From the NCBI GenBank assembly GCA_965220775.1, contig OZ244845.1, forward strand, positions 2,108,001-2,172,000: a DNA stretch of 64,000 nt. The letters are read 5' to 3'. This DNA is from G963664835 sp965220775. GTDB lineage: Bacteria > Chloroflexota > UBA6077 > FW602-bin22 > JBCLEL01. The notes below the pieces were generated by a model. That model was not told the DNA's origin. It saw only the letters and a program-made list of their open reading frames with translations, and did no database searches. Positions 45,683 to 54,471 of this stretch are shown piece by piece (position 1 is the stretch's first letter; each line of letters starts with the position of its first letter). A program made the translations under genes and the position numbers.

Positions 45683-46710
45683 TTCGAGATGCAATAGCGC
45701 AACTGGTAGACGGAAAGTCTCTGGACCGGGCCCAAGCGGCCCAGGTTATGGAAGAGATAATGACGGGCGAGGCAACGCCGGCCCAAATTGGCGCCTTTAC
45801 CGTTGCGCTGCGACAGAAAGGTGAGACGGTAGACGAAATCACTGGCTTTGCCGGTGTAATGCGGGATAAGTCGATCAAAGTCTCGGTAGATGGACCCGTT
45901 CTAGATACCTGCGGAACCGGCGGCGATGGGGCCGGCACCATGAACATCTCGACCGCTGCGGCTTTTGTAGCCGCCGGCGCGGGCGCGACTGTTGCCAAGC
46001 ATGGCAACCGAGCGATGTCGAGCGCCTGTGGCAGCGCCGATTTGTTAGAGGCTCTCGGTGTGAACATCAATCTGGGCGCTGCTCAGGTCGCGCGATGCCT
46101 CACCGACACGGGAATTGGATTCATGTTTGCGCAACTTTTTCACCCGGCGATGAAATACGCGGCAGGTCCTAGACGCGAGATTGGAGTTCGTACGGTCTTT
46201 AATTTCCTGGGACCACTTACGAACCCAGCCGGTGCCCGGCACCAACTATTGGGAGTCCCTAATGAAGAGACAGCAGTAAAGCTTGCCAACGCCCTGAATG
46301 CGCTGGGCAGCGAGCATGCTCTTGTAGTAACCAGCGGAGATGGCTTGGATGAATTATCTACAACCGCCGAATCCGTCATATATGAAGTTCAACATGGGGC
46401 CGTTCGAAGCTACGTCGTCAGTCCCCGGGACTTGGGATTCACAACTTCTAACCTGCAGGACATCGCCGGGGGAGATGCTAAAGAAAATGCCTCAATTATT
46501 CGTTCTGTATTCGCCGGCGAGAAGGGGCCTCGGAGGGACGTGGTCGTGCTGAATGCCGGCGCTGCCCTGTGCGCTGGCGATCTCGCAGACTCGATCTCCG
46601 CCGGGATCGCGCTGGCGGTCGATTCATTGGACTCCGGCCGCGCTACTGATAGATTGGAGCGCCTAGTGAGGCTCTCGAACGAGTTGGCCGAATCGGGTGA
46701 GGCTGTTTAG
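45679..46710 (+). CDS. trpD: Anthranilate phosphoribosyltransferase
   Basis: This transfers phosphoribose to anthranilate. The PRPP-binding CGTGGDGAGTMNIST loop and the KHGNRAMSS segment are intact, as is GPLTNPAGARHQLLGV. The start is the ATG at 45679 overlapping the trpG stop; 343 residues is normal. In this window it is the last gene before about 2.2 kb of repeats and an insertion sequence that separate it from trpC. Confidence 0.95.
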   Translation: MIRDAIAQLVDGKSLDRAQAAQVMEEIMTGEATPAQIGAFTVALRQKGETVDEITGFAGVMRDKSIKVSVDGPVLDTCGTGGDGAGTMNISTAAAFVAAGAGATVAKHGNRAMSSACGSADLLEALGVNINLGAAQVARCLTDTGIGFMFAQLFHPAMKYAAGPRREIGVRTVFNFLGPLTNPAGARHQLLGVPNEETAVKLANALNALGSEHALVVTSGDGLDELSTTAESVIYEVQHGAVRSYVVSPRDLGFTTSNLQDIAGGDAKENASIIRSVFAGEKGPRRDVVVLNAGAALCAGDLADSISAGIALAVDSLDSGRATDRLERLVRLSNELAESGEAV

Positions 46711-47498
46711 TGCTCTGTTCGCAGCACGTGTTTATGAAATTGCCTAGCCTAGTTCCCGATCACATTGGTACGAAAGCATGTCCCGGACTCCGATCCGGGA
46801 TAGATGGTTCCCGCCACCGAATTCGTCATTCCGGCGAACGCATGCCCCGTACCCCGATGCGGGGCCGGAATCCAGAGGGGAAGGGTGGCACCAACTACAC
46901 CCAAACACTTCCAACGACCAGGTCTCATTTTCACACCTTGGTGTGCCGGCACCAGCCGGCATGGGCGATTGGTACGAAAGCATATCCCGGACTCCTATCC
47001 GGGATAGAAACCTCCTTTCACCGAATTCGTCATTCTCGCGCAGGTGGGAATCCAAGGAAGGGATGGGTGGCGGCACTGCGCGAATCAATCGCAGACCTTC
47101 GAACGCGACCATACAGAGAGAGCAAGGTTTTGCCTCCTCTCCCTCGGTGGCAGACGATCGAGGTGAGGGTGACCCCCGCAGGGCTAGGGCTTGTCTCCAG
47201 CCAAGGGCACACGGGCAACCCGCGCCACACGACCTGCCGTGTGCCATCTCGCGAATTCCCCTCGCTCACTCCGTCATTCCCGCCGCTCCCTCCGTCATTC
47301 CCGCGAAGGCGGGAATCCAGCGGGAGTAGGAGTGGCGCGAATGACAGCCAAACGCTTCTGAAGACCAAGCGCCATCTTCACGCCTTGCTGTGCCGGCAAC
47401 GAACGACGCGGACCATTCCTATGAGCATAGATGGTCACCACCTAAAAAGAGGCGATCCCCCTCCTCTCCCTCGACGGGAGAGGATTGAGGTGGGTACA
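46711..47498. repeat. Repeat-filled spacer between trpD and the insertion sequence
   Basis: About 790 bases carry dispersed repeat modules and no supported gene. GTACGAAAGCATGTCCCGGA with its CCCGGA/TCCGGG hairpin lies near 46770 and again near 46973. A TACCCCGATGCGGGGCCGGA segment lies near 46850 and the hairpin GTGCCGGCACCAGCCGGCA near 46943. ATTCCCGCGAAGGCGGGAAT lies near 47296. Open frames through it merely read the repeats. Confidence 0.75.
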
Positions 47499-48788
47499 GA
47501 CTGGGCACATAGGTAACAGAAAAACCGAGCACATGGGTAACAAAGTGGTACAAGATCGGAACAACCGATCATTGGAGGCCAGATGTTGCCCTGGAAAGAT
47601 ACGAGTCGAGAGCAAGAGCAAATCCGTTTCATACAACGATGGAAAGGGGGAGAAGACACATTCACAGAGCTGTGTCGTCAATTCAGTATTAGTCGCAAGA
47701 CAGGGTATAAGCGAGTGGAGCGCTTCAAGCTGTGGGGATTGGGGGGATTGGGAGATCGAAGTCGAGCACCGCACACTCATCCCAACTCCACGCCACAGCC
47801 AGTGATAGAGAGGCTGATCAGGGCCAAAGGAGAGCACCCAACCTGGGGTCCTAAGAAGCTGGTTGCCTGGCTGGGTCGTGTGGAGCCTTGGATGAATTGG
47901 CCGGCGTCGAGCACGGCAGGACAGATACTGGACCGTGCCGGGCTGGTGGGTCGACGCAAGCGCCGTAGGCACACAGCGCCTTGGAGTGAGCCGTTCGCAG
48001 CAGCTGAGAGGCCGAACGAGGTATGGTCGATCGATTTCAAGGGTTGGTTTCGGACGGAAGATGGGGTCAGGATAGACCCATTGACTATCCAGGACGGCTT
48101 TAGCCGTTGTTTGCTGGTATGCCAAGGGCTGAAGAGACCTAGAGGCTCTGAGGTGCGTGCAGTGTGTGAGCGCGCATTCAGGGAGTACGGACTGCCCAGG
48201 GTGATGCGCTCTGACAACGGTGTGCCCTTTGCCAGTGTGGCAGTCGGTGGGTTGAGTTCGCTGTCGGTGTGGTGGATCAAGCTGGGCATATTACCTGAGC
48301 GTATAGAGCCGGCACATCCTGAGCAGAACGGCCGGCTGGAGCGATTGCACCGCACTCTCAAGGCTGAGACGGCAACTCCACCCAGAAGTAGCATACGCAC
48401 TCAGCAGAGAGCGTTCGACGAGTTCCGGCGGGTCTATAATGAGCACAGACCACACGAGGCTCTGGGACAACGCCCACCGGCACTGCTCTACGCACCGTCT
48501 CTGCGTTCTTATCCGGCGGAGGTGAGATCACCTGAGTACGAGGCTGATGTGACGATACGGAGGGTACGCGGCAATGGAGGGATCAAGTGGAGAGGCGAGA
48601 CCATCTATCTGAGTGAAGCGCTGAGGGGTGAACCAGTAGGGCTGAGGCCCAGCGATGATCGGCATTGGAGCATCCAGTTCGGTCCACTCATCATCGGGCT
48701 CTTGGACGATCACGCCAAACGAGTTGTGTATACCCCTACAAAAGTGTTACCTATGTGCTCGGTCTAAGTGTCACCCATGTGCCCAGTC
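47499..48788 (+). mobile_element. IS481-like insertion sequence inside the trp operon
   Basis: The element is 1290 bp. Its left end (GACTGGGCACATAGGTAACA) and the inverse of its right end (GACTGGGCACATGGGTGACA) form terminal inverted repeats extending about 44 bases. Each contains a second copy of the motif ACCGAGCACATGGGTAACA. The 5-base sequence GTACA is duplicated directly outside both ends (47494-47498 and 48789-48793). One transposase gene fills it. It is intact by eye and therefore probably recent. Confidence 0.9.
47583..48767 (+). CDS. IS481-like DDE transposase
   Basis: This 394-residue integrase-type transposase has an N-terminal helix-turn-helix (about residues 24-60, FTELCRQFSISRKTGYKRVERF) and an rve catalytic core. 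Acidic residues are Asp151 (SIDFKGWF), Asp211 (RSDNGVPF) and Glu253 (NGRLERLHRTLK). ATG at 47583 has GGAGG four bases upstream. It is read in the same direction as trp. The frame is complete and the C-terminal codons run into the right terminal repeat. Confidence 0.92.
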   Translation: MLPWKDTSREQEQIRFIQRWKGGEDTFTELCRQFSISRKTGYKRVERFKLWGLGGLGDRSRAPHTHPNSTPQPVIERLIRAKGEHPTWGPKKLVAWLGRVEPWMNWPASSTAGQILDRAGLVGRRKRRRHTAPWSEPFAAAERPNEVWSIDFKGWFRTEDGVRIDPLTIQDGFSRCLLVCQGLKRPRGSEVRAVCERAFREYGLPRVMRSDNGVPFASVAVGGLSSLSVWWIKLGILPERIEPAHPEQNGRLERLHRTLKAETATPPRSSIRTQQRAFDEFRRVYNEHRPHEALGQRPPALLYAPSLRSYPAEVRSPEYEADVTIRRVRGNGGIKWRGETIYLSEALRGEPVGLRPSDDRHWSIQFGPLIIGLLDDHAKRVVYTPTKVLPMCSV

Positions 48789-48876
48789 GTACAGTGACGG
48801 TGAACCCGGTAGCGCTGGGGCTTGGCCCAAGCCAACGCGCTCATTCCTTGTACCGTGTCGCCGGGATAAGACTTCG

Positions 48877-49650
48877 TTGATTTTGGACGAAATTGTCGCT
48901 CACAAGCGCGGCGAGTTGGAAGAGCGAAAGAACAACATTACCTTCCTCGAACTGGAGTTGCGGGCTGGAGAGCAAGATCCACCTCGCCCATTTCGAGCGG
49001 CCCTCGAAGGTGACGATGTTGCCTTGATTGCCGAAGTGAAAAAAGCGTCGCCTTCCAGAGGGTTGCTCGCCGCCGATTTCGATCCGGTACGCTTGGCCCT
49101 CGAATACGAGCATGGTGGAGCAAGGTCAATCTCGGTGTTGACGGACGAAAAGTTCTTTCAGGGCTCTTTGAGTCACTTGCGGCGGGTAAAATTCAACTCC
49201 TCACTCCCAGTGTTGCGCAAAGACTTTGTCTTTGACCCCTACCAAGTAGTCGAGGCAAGAGCGGCCGGCGCGGACTGTATTCTCCTTATCGTTTCGATCC
49301 TGGATGATGGATCACTTCGGATCTTGGCGGATTTGGCAACAACTATGGGGATGGCTACCCTGGTAGAGGTTCACGACGCGATCGAGGTACACAGGGCCCT
49401 GGATGCTGGTGTTGAACTAATTGGTATCAACAATCGTGATTTGCGCACCTTTGAAGTTGACTTACGAACGACTGAGCAACTTCGCCGGCTAATTCCATCG
49501 CATTGCACCGTCGTTAGTGAGAGTGGCATCCACAGCCCAACCGACGTCGCGATGCTTAGGGACTGGGGTGTTGACGCCATGCTGGTGGGTGAGTCCCTAG
49601 TCGTGGCTGAGGATACTGCAGGCAAGGTGCAGGAGCTCATAGGCCGATGA
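48877..49650 (+). CDS. trpC: Indole-3-glycerol phosphate synthase
   Basis: This closes the indole ring in tryptophan synthesis. The substrate and catalytic motifs are present: ALIAEVKKASPSRGL, VLRKDFVFDPYQV, LIGINNRDLRTFEVD and VSESGIHSP. The likely start is TTG at 48877, giving 258 residues that begin LILDEIVAHKR as in homologues. Codons further upstream lie in repeat and insertion-sequence flank. It is separated from trpD by the insertion, and its stop overlaps the trpF start (ATGA). No clear new promoter was seen before it. Confidence 0.93.
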   Translation: MILDEIVAHKRGELEERKNNITFLELELRAGEQDPPRPFRAALEGDDVALIAEVKKASPSRGLLAADFDPVRLALEYEHGGARSISVLTDEKFFQGSLSHLRRVKFNSSLPVLRKDFVFDPYQVVEARAAGADCILLIVSILDDGSLRILADLATTMGMATLVEVHDAIEVHRALDAGVELIGINNRDLRTFEVDLRTTEQLRRLIPSHCTVVSESGIHSPTDVAMLRDWGVDAMLVGESLVVAEDTAGKVQELIGR

Positions 49651-50273
49651 GTGAGCATCCTCGCGTTAAGATTTGTGGTCTACGTGAATTGGAGCATGCG
49701 TTGGTAGCAGCTGAATGTGGTGTGAACTTCATTGGCTTCGTCTTCGCGCCTGCCCGACGTCGCATCGAGCCTGCGCGCGCCAGAGAAATCGTAAGGCAGG
49801 TACCAAATTGCCCGAGCCGGGTCGGACTATTTGTCAATGAGTCACCGGAATTGGTGAATAGCATCGCGGATGAAGTCGGGCTCGACTACGTGCAGCTTTG
49901 CGGCGATGAAACGCCTGAATACCTGGCGCAAATCAACCGACCCGCAATCAAGAAGATTGCTGTGTCCGGCGCGAACTCGCTAACGGGCGTTCAAGACTAT
50001 CATGATCGAGGTGCTACAGTGCTGTTCGATGCCTACGCTCCCGGTGAACGCGGTGGAACCGGCATCAGTTTCGACTGGTCGATATTTGAACACAACCGTC
50101 CAAGGTTCCCGTTTGTACTGGCCGGCGGTTTGAATCCTGACAACGTGTCCGAAGCGATACGGATCGCAAGACCGTGGGGCGTTGATGTAAGCAGTGGCGT
50201 TGAAATCGACGGTCGCAAAGATAGCAACCTTATAGTTGATTTTGTACAGGCCGCTAGGAGCGTACCATCATGA
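49647..50273 (+). CDS. trpF: Phosphoribosylanthranilate isomerase
   Basis: This is a TIM-barrel isomerase acting between TrpD and TrpC. The N-terminal KICGL motif holds the catalytic cysteine, the aspartate lies in LFDAYAPGERGGTG, and FVLAGGLNPDNV and GVDVSSGVE complete the phosphate site. It starts at the ATG overlapping the trpC stop and ends overlapping trpB by four bases. Length is 208 residues. Confidence 0.94.
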   Translation: MSEHPRVKICGLRELEHALVAAECGVNFIGFVFAPARRRIEPARAREIVRQVPNCPSRVGLFVNESPELVNSIADEVGLDYVQLCGDETPEYLAQINRPAIKKIAVSGANSLTGVQDYHDRGATVLFDAYAPGERGGTGISFDWSIFEHNRPRFPFVLAGGLNPDNVSEAIRIARPWGVDVSSGVEIDGRKDSNLIVDFVQAARSVPS

Positions 50274-51493
50274 GCACCTTCGCTGGAACAGATCGGTCGG
50301 AAAGATTCGCCGGTAGGTTCGGGCCCTACGGGGGACAGTACGTTCCCGAGACACTGATGTCTGCGCTAGAAGAGTTGGTCGAGCATTACTACTCGATTAA
50401 AGATGACCTCTCATTTCATCAGGAGTTCACAGAGCTCCTCAAGTTTTACGTCGGTAGGCCTACCCCCCTTTACTACGCTAGGCGGCTCACAGAGTCGATA
50501 GGCGGCGCCCGGATCATGTTGAAGCGCGAAGACTTGGCTCATACTGGCGCTCACAAGATAAATAGCGCTGTGGGCCAAGTCCTATTGGCCAGAAGAATGG
50601 GCAAGCGCCGGGTCATTGCCGAGACTGGGGCAGGACAACACGGTGTTGCGACCGCTACCGTCTGTGCTCTGTTCGGACTCGAGTGCGTAGTCTATATGGG
50701 CGAGGAAGATATACATCGTCAATCGCTGAATGTATTCCGGATGAAACTACTCGGTGCGGAGGTGCGGCCAGTCGCCAGCGGCACACGAACGCTCAAGGAT
50801 GCGATAAATGAGGCGATACGCGATTGGGTTACTAATGTTGAAATCACTTACTATCTTCTTGGTTCCGCGGTTGGACAGCACCCATATCCCCTGATCGTAA
50901 GGGACTTTCAGTCCGTTATCGGCCGCGAAACACGGGAACAACATATCGAGCAATTCGGTCGCTTGCCTGATTGCGTCGTAGCCTGTGTCGGCGGTGGCAG
51001 TAACGCTATCGGAATGTTCCATCCCTTCGTCGAAGACCAATCGGTCAGGTTGATAGGCGCAGAAGCCGGCGGTGATGGCATAACCTCTGGCAGACACTCC
51101 GCTACGCTTGTCGCCGGTTCGCCCGGCGTCCTTCACGGTGCGTTCACATATCTCTTGCAGGACGAACACGGACAAGTGCAGCCGGCTCACAGCATCTCCG
51201 CCGGCCTAGACTATCCCGGCGTTGGACCAGAGCATGCATTTCTGAAGGAGACTGGAAGAGCCGAATATATCGCGGTCGACGACCGTCAGGCACTTGAAGG
51301 GTTCAAGCTGCTGTGTGAGACCGAGGGCATCATCCCTGCACTTGAACCTGCTCACGCGATTTTCTTGGCGGCTCAGATTGCCAAAGAAATGACCGCAGAT
51401 CAATCTATTACCATCAATCTCTCTGGCCGAGGAGACAAAGACATGCACATCGTGGCCCAAGCGCTAGGAGTGACGTTGGAAGGTGCTGGATAA
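50270..51493 (+). CDS. trpB: Tryptophan synthase beta chain
   Basis: This PLP enzyme condenses indole with serine. The PLP lysine lies in AHTGAHKINSA, with ETGAGQHG and the phosphate-binding CVGGGSNAIGMF. GRYGGQYVPET-like text (FGPYGGQYVPE) opens the protein. Its 407 residues and motif set are typical of TrpB1, the partner of TrpA. It overlaps trpF by four bases and is followed one base later by trpA. Confidence 0.96.
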   Translation: MSTFAGTDRSERFAGRFGPYGGQYVPETLMSALEELVEHYYSIKDDLSFHQEFTELLKFYVGRPTPLYYARRLTESIGGARIMLKREDLAHTGAHKINSAVGQVLLARRMGKRRVIAETGAGQHGVATATVCALFGLECVVYMGEEDIHRQSLNVFRMKLLGAEVRPVASGTRTLKDAINEAIRDWVTNVEITYYLLGSAVGQHPYPLIVRDFQSVIGRETREQHIEQFGRLPDCVVACVGGGSNAIGMFHPFVEDQSVRLIGAEAGGDGITSGRHSATLVAGSPGVLHGAFTYLLQDEHGQVQPAHSISAGLDYPGVGPEHAFLKETGRAEYIAVDDRQALEGFKLLCETEGIIPALEPAHAIFLAAQIAKEMTADQSITINLSGRGDKDMHIVAQALGVTLEGAG

Positions 51494-51494
51494 T

Positions 51495-52301
51495 ATGAGT
51501 CGCCTCAGCGACGTATTCGAAGCTTGCAAGGAAGACCGTAGACTCGCACTGTTGCCGTACCTTACGGTTGGCTATCCTTCTCTCCAAGCGACGCTTGATC
51601 TCGCACCGGCATTGGCGGAGGCCGGCGCGGATGCATTGGAGTTGGGGATCCCTTTCTCGGATCCCGTAGCCGATGGCCCCACAATCCAGCGCTCCACCTA
51701 CCAAGCCTTGCAAGGCGGCGTGACGCCAGAAACATGTCTTGAGGTAGCTGGTAGGCTGCGTGCCACTATCTCGACTCCATTGCTGTTCATGACCTATCTC
51801 AATCCAATATTGCGTTACGGAGCCGAGCGATTCCTCAACGATGCCCGCGACGCCGGTGTAGATGGCCTAATTGTTCCTGACCTGCCAGCAGAGGAATCAG
51901 AGGGGGTTTCCGGCCTTTGCGGAGACCGGAATCTTGATTTGATCCAGTTCATGGCGCCAACCAGCAGTGAAAGCCGGCTCGAAGTCATATCGAGCCAGTC
52001 AAGCGGGTTCATTTACTGCGTATCCCTGACAGGTGTGACGGGAGCGCGTGCTCGCCTGTCACAGACACTGCCCGAATTTCTTTCACGAGTTCGCCGGCAC
52101 AGCTCGCTTCCTAGAGTTGTCGGTTTCGGTATCTCGCGTCCCGAGCATGTAGCCGCTTTGCACGATATTGCCGAGGGCGCGATCGTGGCGAGCGGCCTAA
52201 TTGATGTGATCGATCGAGCCGATAAAGGCAAAGCTATGATCGACGCTACACGTTACGTCGCCAAAATGAAGGCGATGACCAAACCTGCTCCCGCCGGCTA
52301 G
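51495..52301 (+). CDS. trpA: Tryptophan synthase alpha chain
   Basis: This cleaves indole-glycerol phosphate and channels indole to TrpB. Catalytic Glu lies in ALELGIPFSDPVADGP and Asp in DGLIVPDLPAEES. The phosphate loop VSLTGVTGAR and GFGISRPEHV are present. ATG at 51495 is preferred, one base after the trpB stop; an in-frame TTG lies 12 bases upstream. It is the last gene of the trp operon. Confidence 0.95.
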   Translation: MSRLSDVFEACKEDRRLALLPYLTVGYPSLQATLDLAPALAEAGADALELGIPFSDPVADGPTIQRSTYQALQGGVTPETCLEVAGRLRATISTPLLFMTYLNPILRYGAERFLNDARDAGVDGLIVPDLPAEESEGVSGLCGDRNLDLIQFMAPTSSESRLEVISSQSSGFIYCVSLTGVTGARARLSQTLPEFLSRVRRHSSLPRVVGFGISRPEHVAALHDIAEGAIVASGLIDVIDRADKGKAMIDATRYVAKMKAMTKPAPAG

Positions 52302-52429
52302 TCGCCTGGAACCTCCTCTAATTTTGTTAGATAAACATACTGTCGAGAGCCGAGGCGTCAATAGGTTTCCGATCTAAACGTTCGCAGTCGTTCTGGCGCA
52401 AAAACATGGCGTAACGCGGGAGGATCAAG

Positions 52430-53518
52430 ATGAAAATCACTGATCTGATGGTCGAAGAGTTCAGCTGGCTTCGGAATAAACCCATACGCAACGGTCTCCA
52501 CGTCTATACGCACTCCGGACTTGCCCTCATACGAATATCCACAGATGAAGGCGTTGAGGGTATTGGCCTTGGCTCCCCAAGTCCGATTAACAGACCCGTT
52601 GTTGAGAAATTACGCGGCGAGTTGATTGGCGAGAACCCGATGAACGTCGAGCGCCTGTGGAACAAGATGTGGGTGCCCAAGCTGATCGGCCGGCGCGGAC
52701 TGACCACCCGAGTGATCAGCGGAATCGACATTGCTCTGTGGGACTTGCGCGGCAAGATAACAGGACAGCCTGTTTATCGACTGCTCGGCGGCTATCGTGA
52801 ACGAGTACCAACCTACATAGCCGGTGGATACTACGAGGAAGGCAAGGGTCTAGACGATTTGGCGCGAGAGATGCAGACCAATGTGGCGATGGGAGCCACT
52901 GCCGTCAAGATGAAAGTTGGGGGCGCGTCAATTGATGAAGACGTAGACCGAGTGCGAGTGGTTCGTGATGCGGTAGGGCCCAATGTGAAAATCATGGTAG
53001 ACGCCAACTGCGCCTATAGATGCCACCAAGCCATCCAGCTGGCTCGTAAGATCGAACGGTACGATATTTTCTGGTTCGAAGAGCCTGTAGCGCCCGACGA
53101 TTATCGAGGCCACGCCCTGCTAGCCAACCAGACCACGATACCGATTGCCACCGGCGAGAACGAGTATACGAAGTACGGATTCCGCGATCTGATCGAGCAT
53201 CGCGCAGCCGCGATTTTGAACGCCGACGCGCAAGTCCTCGGTGGGATCACTGAGTTCATGAAGGTGGCTGCGCTAGCCCAAGCCCATGACCTCGATATCG
53301 CGCCTCACGGCAGCCAAGACGTTCATGTTCACTTGGTCGCAGCAATATCTAACGGCTTGATCGTCGAGTACTATCGCGACACCGTTGATCCTATGTGGGG
53401 ACACATTTTCAAAGAAACACTTGCCCTGAATCAGGATGGGACTTTGAGCCCGCCAGATAGGCCCGGTCTTGGTTTGGAACCTAACTATGAGGCTCTAACC
53501 AGGCATCGCGTTGGGTAG
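52430..53518 (+). CDS. Enolase-superfamily enzyme, muconate lactonizing/mandelate racemase type
   Basis: This 362-residue enzyme carries a Lys-x-Lys catalytic pair (Lys160, Lys162 in AVKMKVGG). Metal ligands are Asp191, Glu217 or Glu218 (FWFEEPV) and Glu243 (ATGENEY), with His293 in APHGSQD. This set fits the mandelate racemase-like subgroup acting on a hydroxy acid or sugar acid. GGGAGG lies eight bases before ATG at 52430. It follows trpA after 128 bases and probably has its own promoter. Its active-site pattern differs from the enolase-superfamily gene at 33508. Confidence 0.87.
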   Translation: MKITDLMVEEFSWLRNKPIRNGLHVYTHSGLALIRISTDEGVEGIGLGSPSPINRPVVEKLRGELIGENPMNVERLWNKMWVPKLIGRRGLTTRVISGIDIALWDLRGKITGQPVYRLLGGYRERVPTYIAGGYYEEGKGLDDLAREMQTNVAMGATAVKMKVGGASIDEDVDRVRVVRDAVGPNVKIMVDANCAYRCHQAIQLARKIERYDIFWFEEPVAPDDYRGHALLANQTTIPIATGENEYTKYGFRDLIEHRAAAILNADAQVLGGITEFMKVAALAQAHDLDIAPHGSQDVHVHLVAAISNGLIVEYYRDTVDPMWGHIFKETLALNQDGTLSPPDRPGLGLEPNYEALTRHRVG

Positions 53519-53591
53519 TGGACGCGATCTGGAACCTTCGCGATACCGCGCCGGCAGATCCATCGTTCGGTGATCCAAACCGGCTCGCTTG

Positions 53592-53984
53592 CTAAAGTTG
53601 TCGCCGGCCCGCGAAACCCTCCTCCAACTCGTGCCAGAAACCGATCTCCGGTTCCCCCACCTTCCAGCATAGGTACACAATCCTGCCCTGCCAGTTGGTT
53701 CTAAAATCGAACAGTCCGATTTCTAGGTCTTTCAGCTCGCAGCCCAAGTCGTTTATTGATTTGATTCTGCTGTCGAAACGGGAGATCAGTTCCGAAAGGC
53801 GACGGCGCGCTTCCTTAAATTCGCCGGTGCGATCATGACCGTTTTGCCTCGCCCGCCGCTCAATGCTCGTAACCTCCTGCTGCGCCTCACTGATTGACTG
53901 ACGGGTGCTGCGTAGCTCCTCAACAATCTGTTCCAGTTGCGGCAACAGTGCGTTGGCCTCGTCTAAGGAAAATAGCTTCGGCAT
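53592..53984 (-). CDS. DUF2203 family protein
   Basis: This small 130-residue protein matches the DUF2203 pattern: an N-terminal LFSLDEANALLPQLE, a long helical coiled-coil-like middle, and a C-terminal GLFDFRTNWQGRIVYLCWKVGE...GFWHELEEGF. Its function is not known. It stands alone, convergent with the upstream enolase-superfamily gene. Confidence 0.85.
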   Translation of the reverse strand: MPKLFSLDEANALLPQLEQIVEELRSTRQSISEAQQEVTSIERRARQNGHDRTGEFKEARRRLSELISRFDSRIKSINDLGCELKDLEIGLFDFRTNWQGRIVYLCWKVGEPEIGFWHELEEGFAGRRQL

Positions 53985-54053
53985 TTTGAGTTCACCCCCT
54001 TTTCGGATGTGGCACAGGGCGGGCGGCGGTGGAAACTAGTTGATATCGGCGTC

Positions 54054-54336
54054 TTGACGTCCACAAGATAGCGAAGTATTTATGCGGCGGTTTCTATAGT
54101 AGCTCAACCGTCTTGTTAGGAAAGATTCAAGTGTGTTTAGTATTGCCCGGTGAGCCGGTTCGCGGGACCGGTTCTTGCTAAACAAGCGAAGTGAGCATAA
54201 GCGGCAAGGCTAAATCCTTTCCCGGCTACTCAGACGCCAAGTACAGCAACGTACTCTGGACCGACGCTGATCTCAACTAAGTGCGATGGCCCTGACGGTG
54301 TTCCCTATTGTAAGCAATCAAGTTCCCGGTCAGGGC
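54054..54336 (+). ncRNA. Candidate structured non-coding RNA with own promoter and terminator
   Basis: A promoter-like pair, TTGACG (54054-54059) and TATTTA (54077-54082), has a 17-base spacer. The transcript from about 54089 would hold nested stems: GTTTAG/CTAAAC around GCCGGT/ACCGG, and CCAAGTAC/GTACTCTGG with loop AGCAAC. It would end at GCCCTGAC/GTCAGGGC followed by TTTT (about 54284-54336), with a small ATTG-TAAG-CAAT hairpin inside. A 29-codon GTG frame (54191-54280) is present but has no ribosome site. It matches no RNA class I can name. The rest of 53985-54471 is empty. Confidence 0.45.
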
Positions 54337-54471
54337 TTTTCGGGCGCTTAGCTGACCGGCAGTGACACCGCCAATGAAGTACCCATACCCCGTGCAAGTT
54401 ACCTTGAGTTCGGCCAATACTCGACCCCGATCCAGATCGTGCGTCTTCGCCTGCGCGAGGGTGATTCCGGC

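Noticed and set aside
46710..47516. 268-codon plus-strand open frame after trpD
   Set aside because: It reads straight through palindromic repeats, has no ribosome site, and gives proline/arginine-rich text typical of such repeats.
47442..48400. Minus-strand open frames over the insertion sequence
   Set aside because: They are shadows of the intact transposase gene on the plus strand.
54191..54280. 29-codon reading frame in the candidate RNA, considered as a tmRNA-like tag or small peptide
   Set aside because: There is no ribosome site and no tRNA-like acceptor end, so no positive evidence supports translation.
54054..54336. c-di-AMP (ydaO-type) riboswitch controlling the wall amidase
   Set aside because: A short stretch looked similar, but the strand is opposite to the amidase gene, and the conserved ydaO blocks are not all present.
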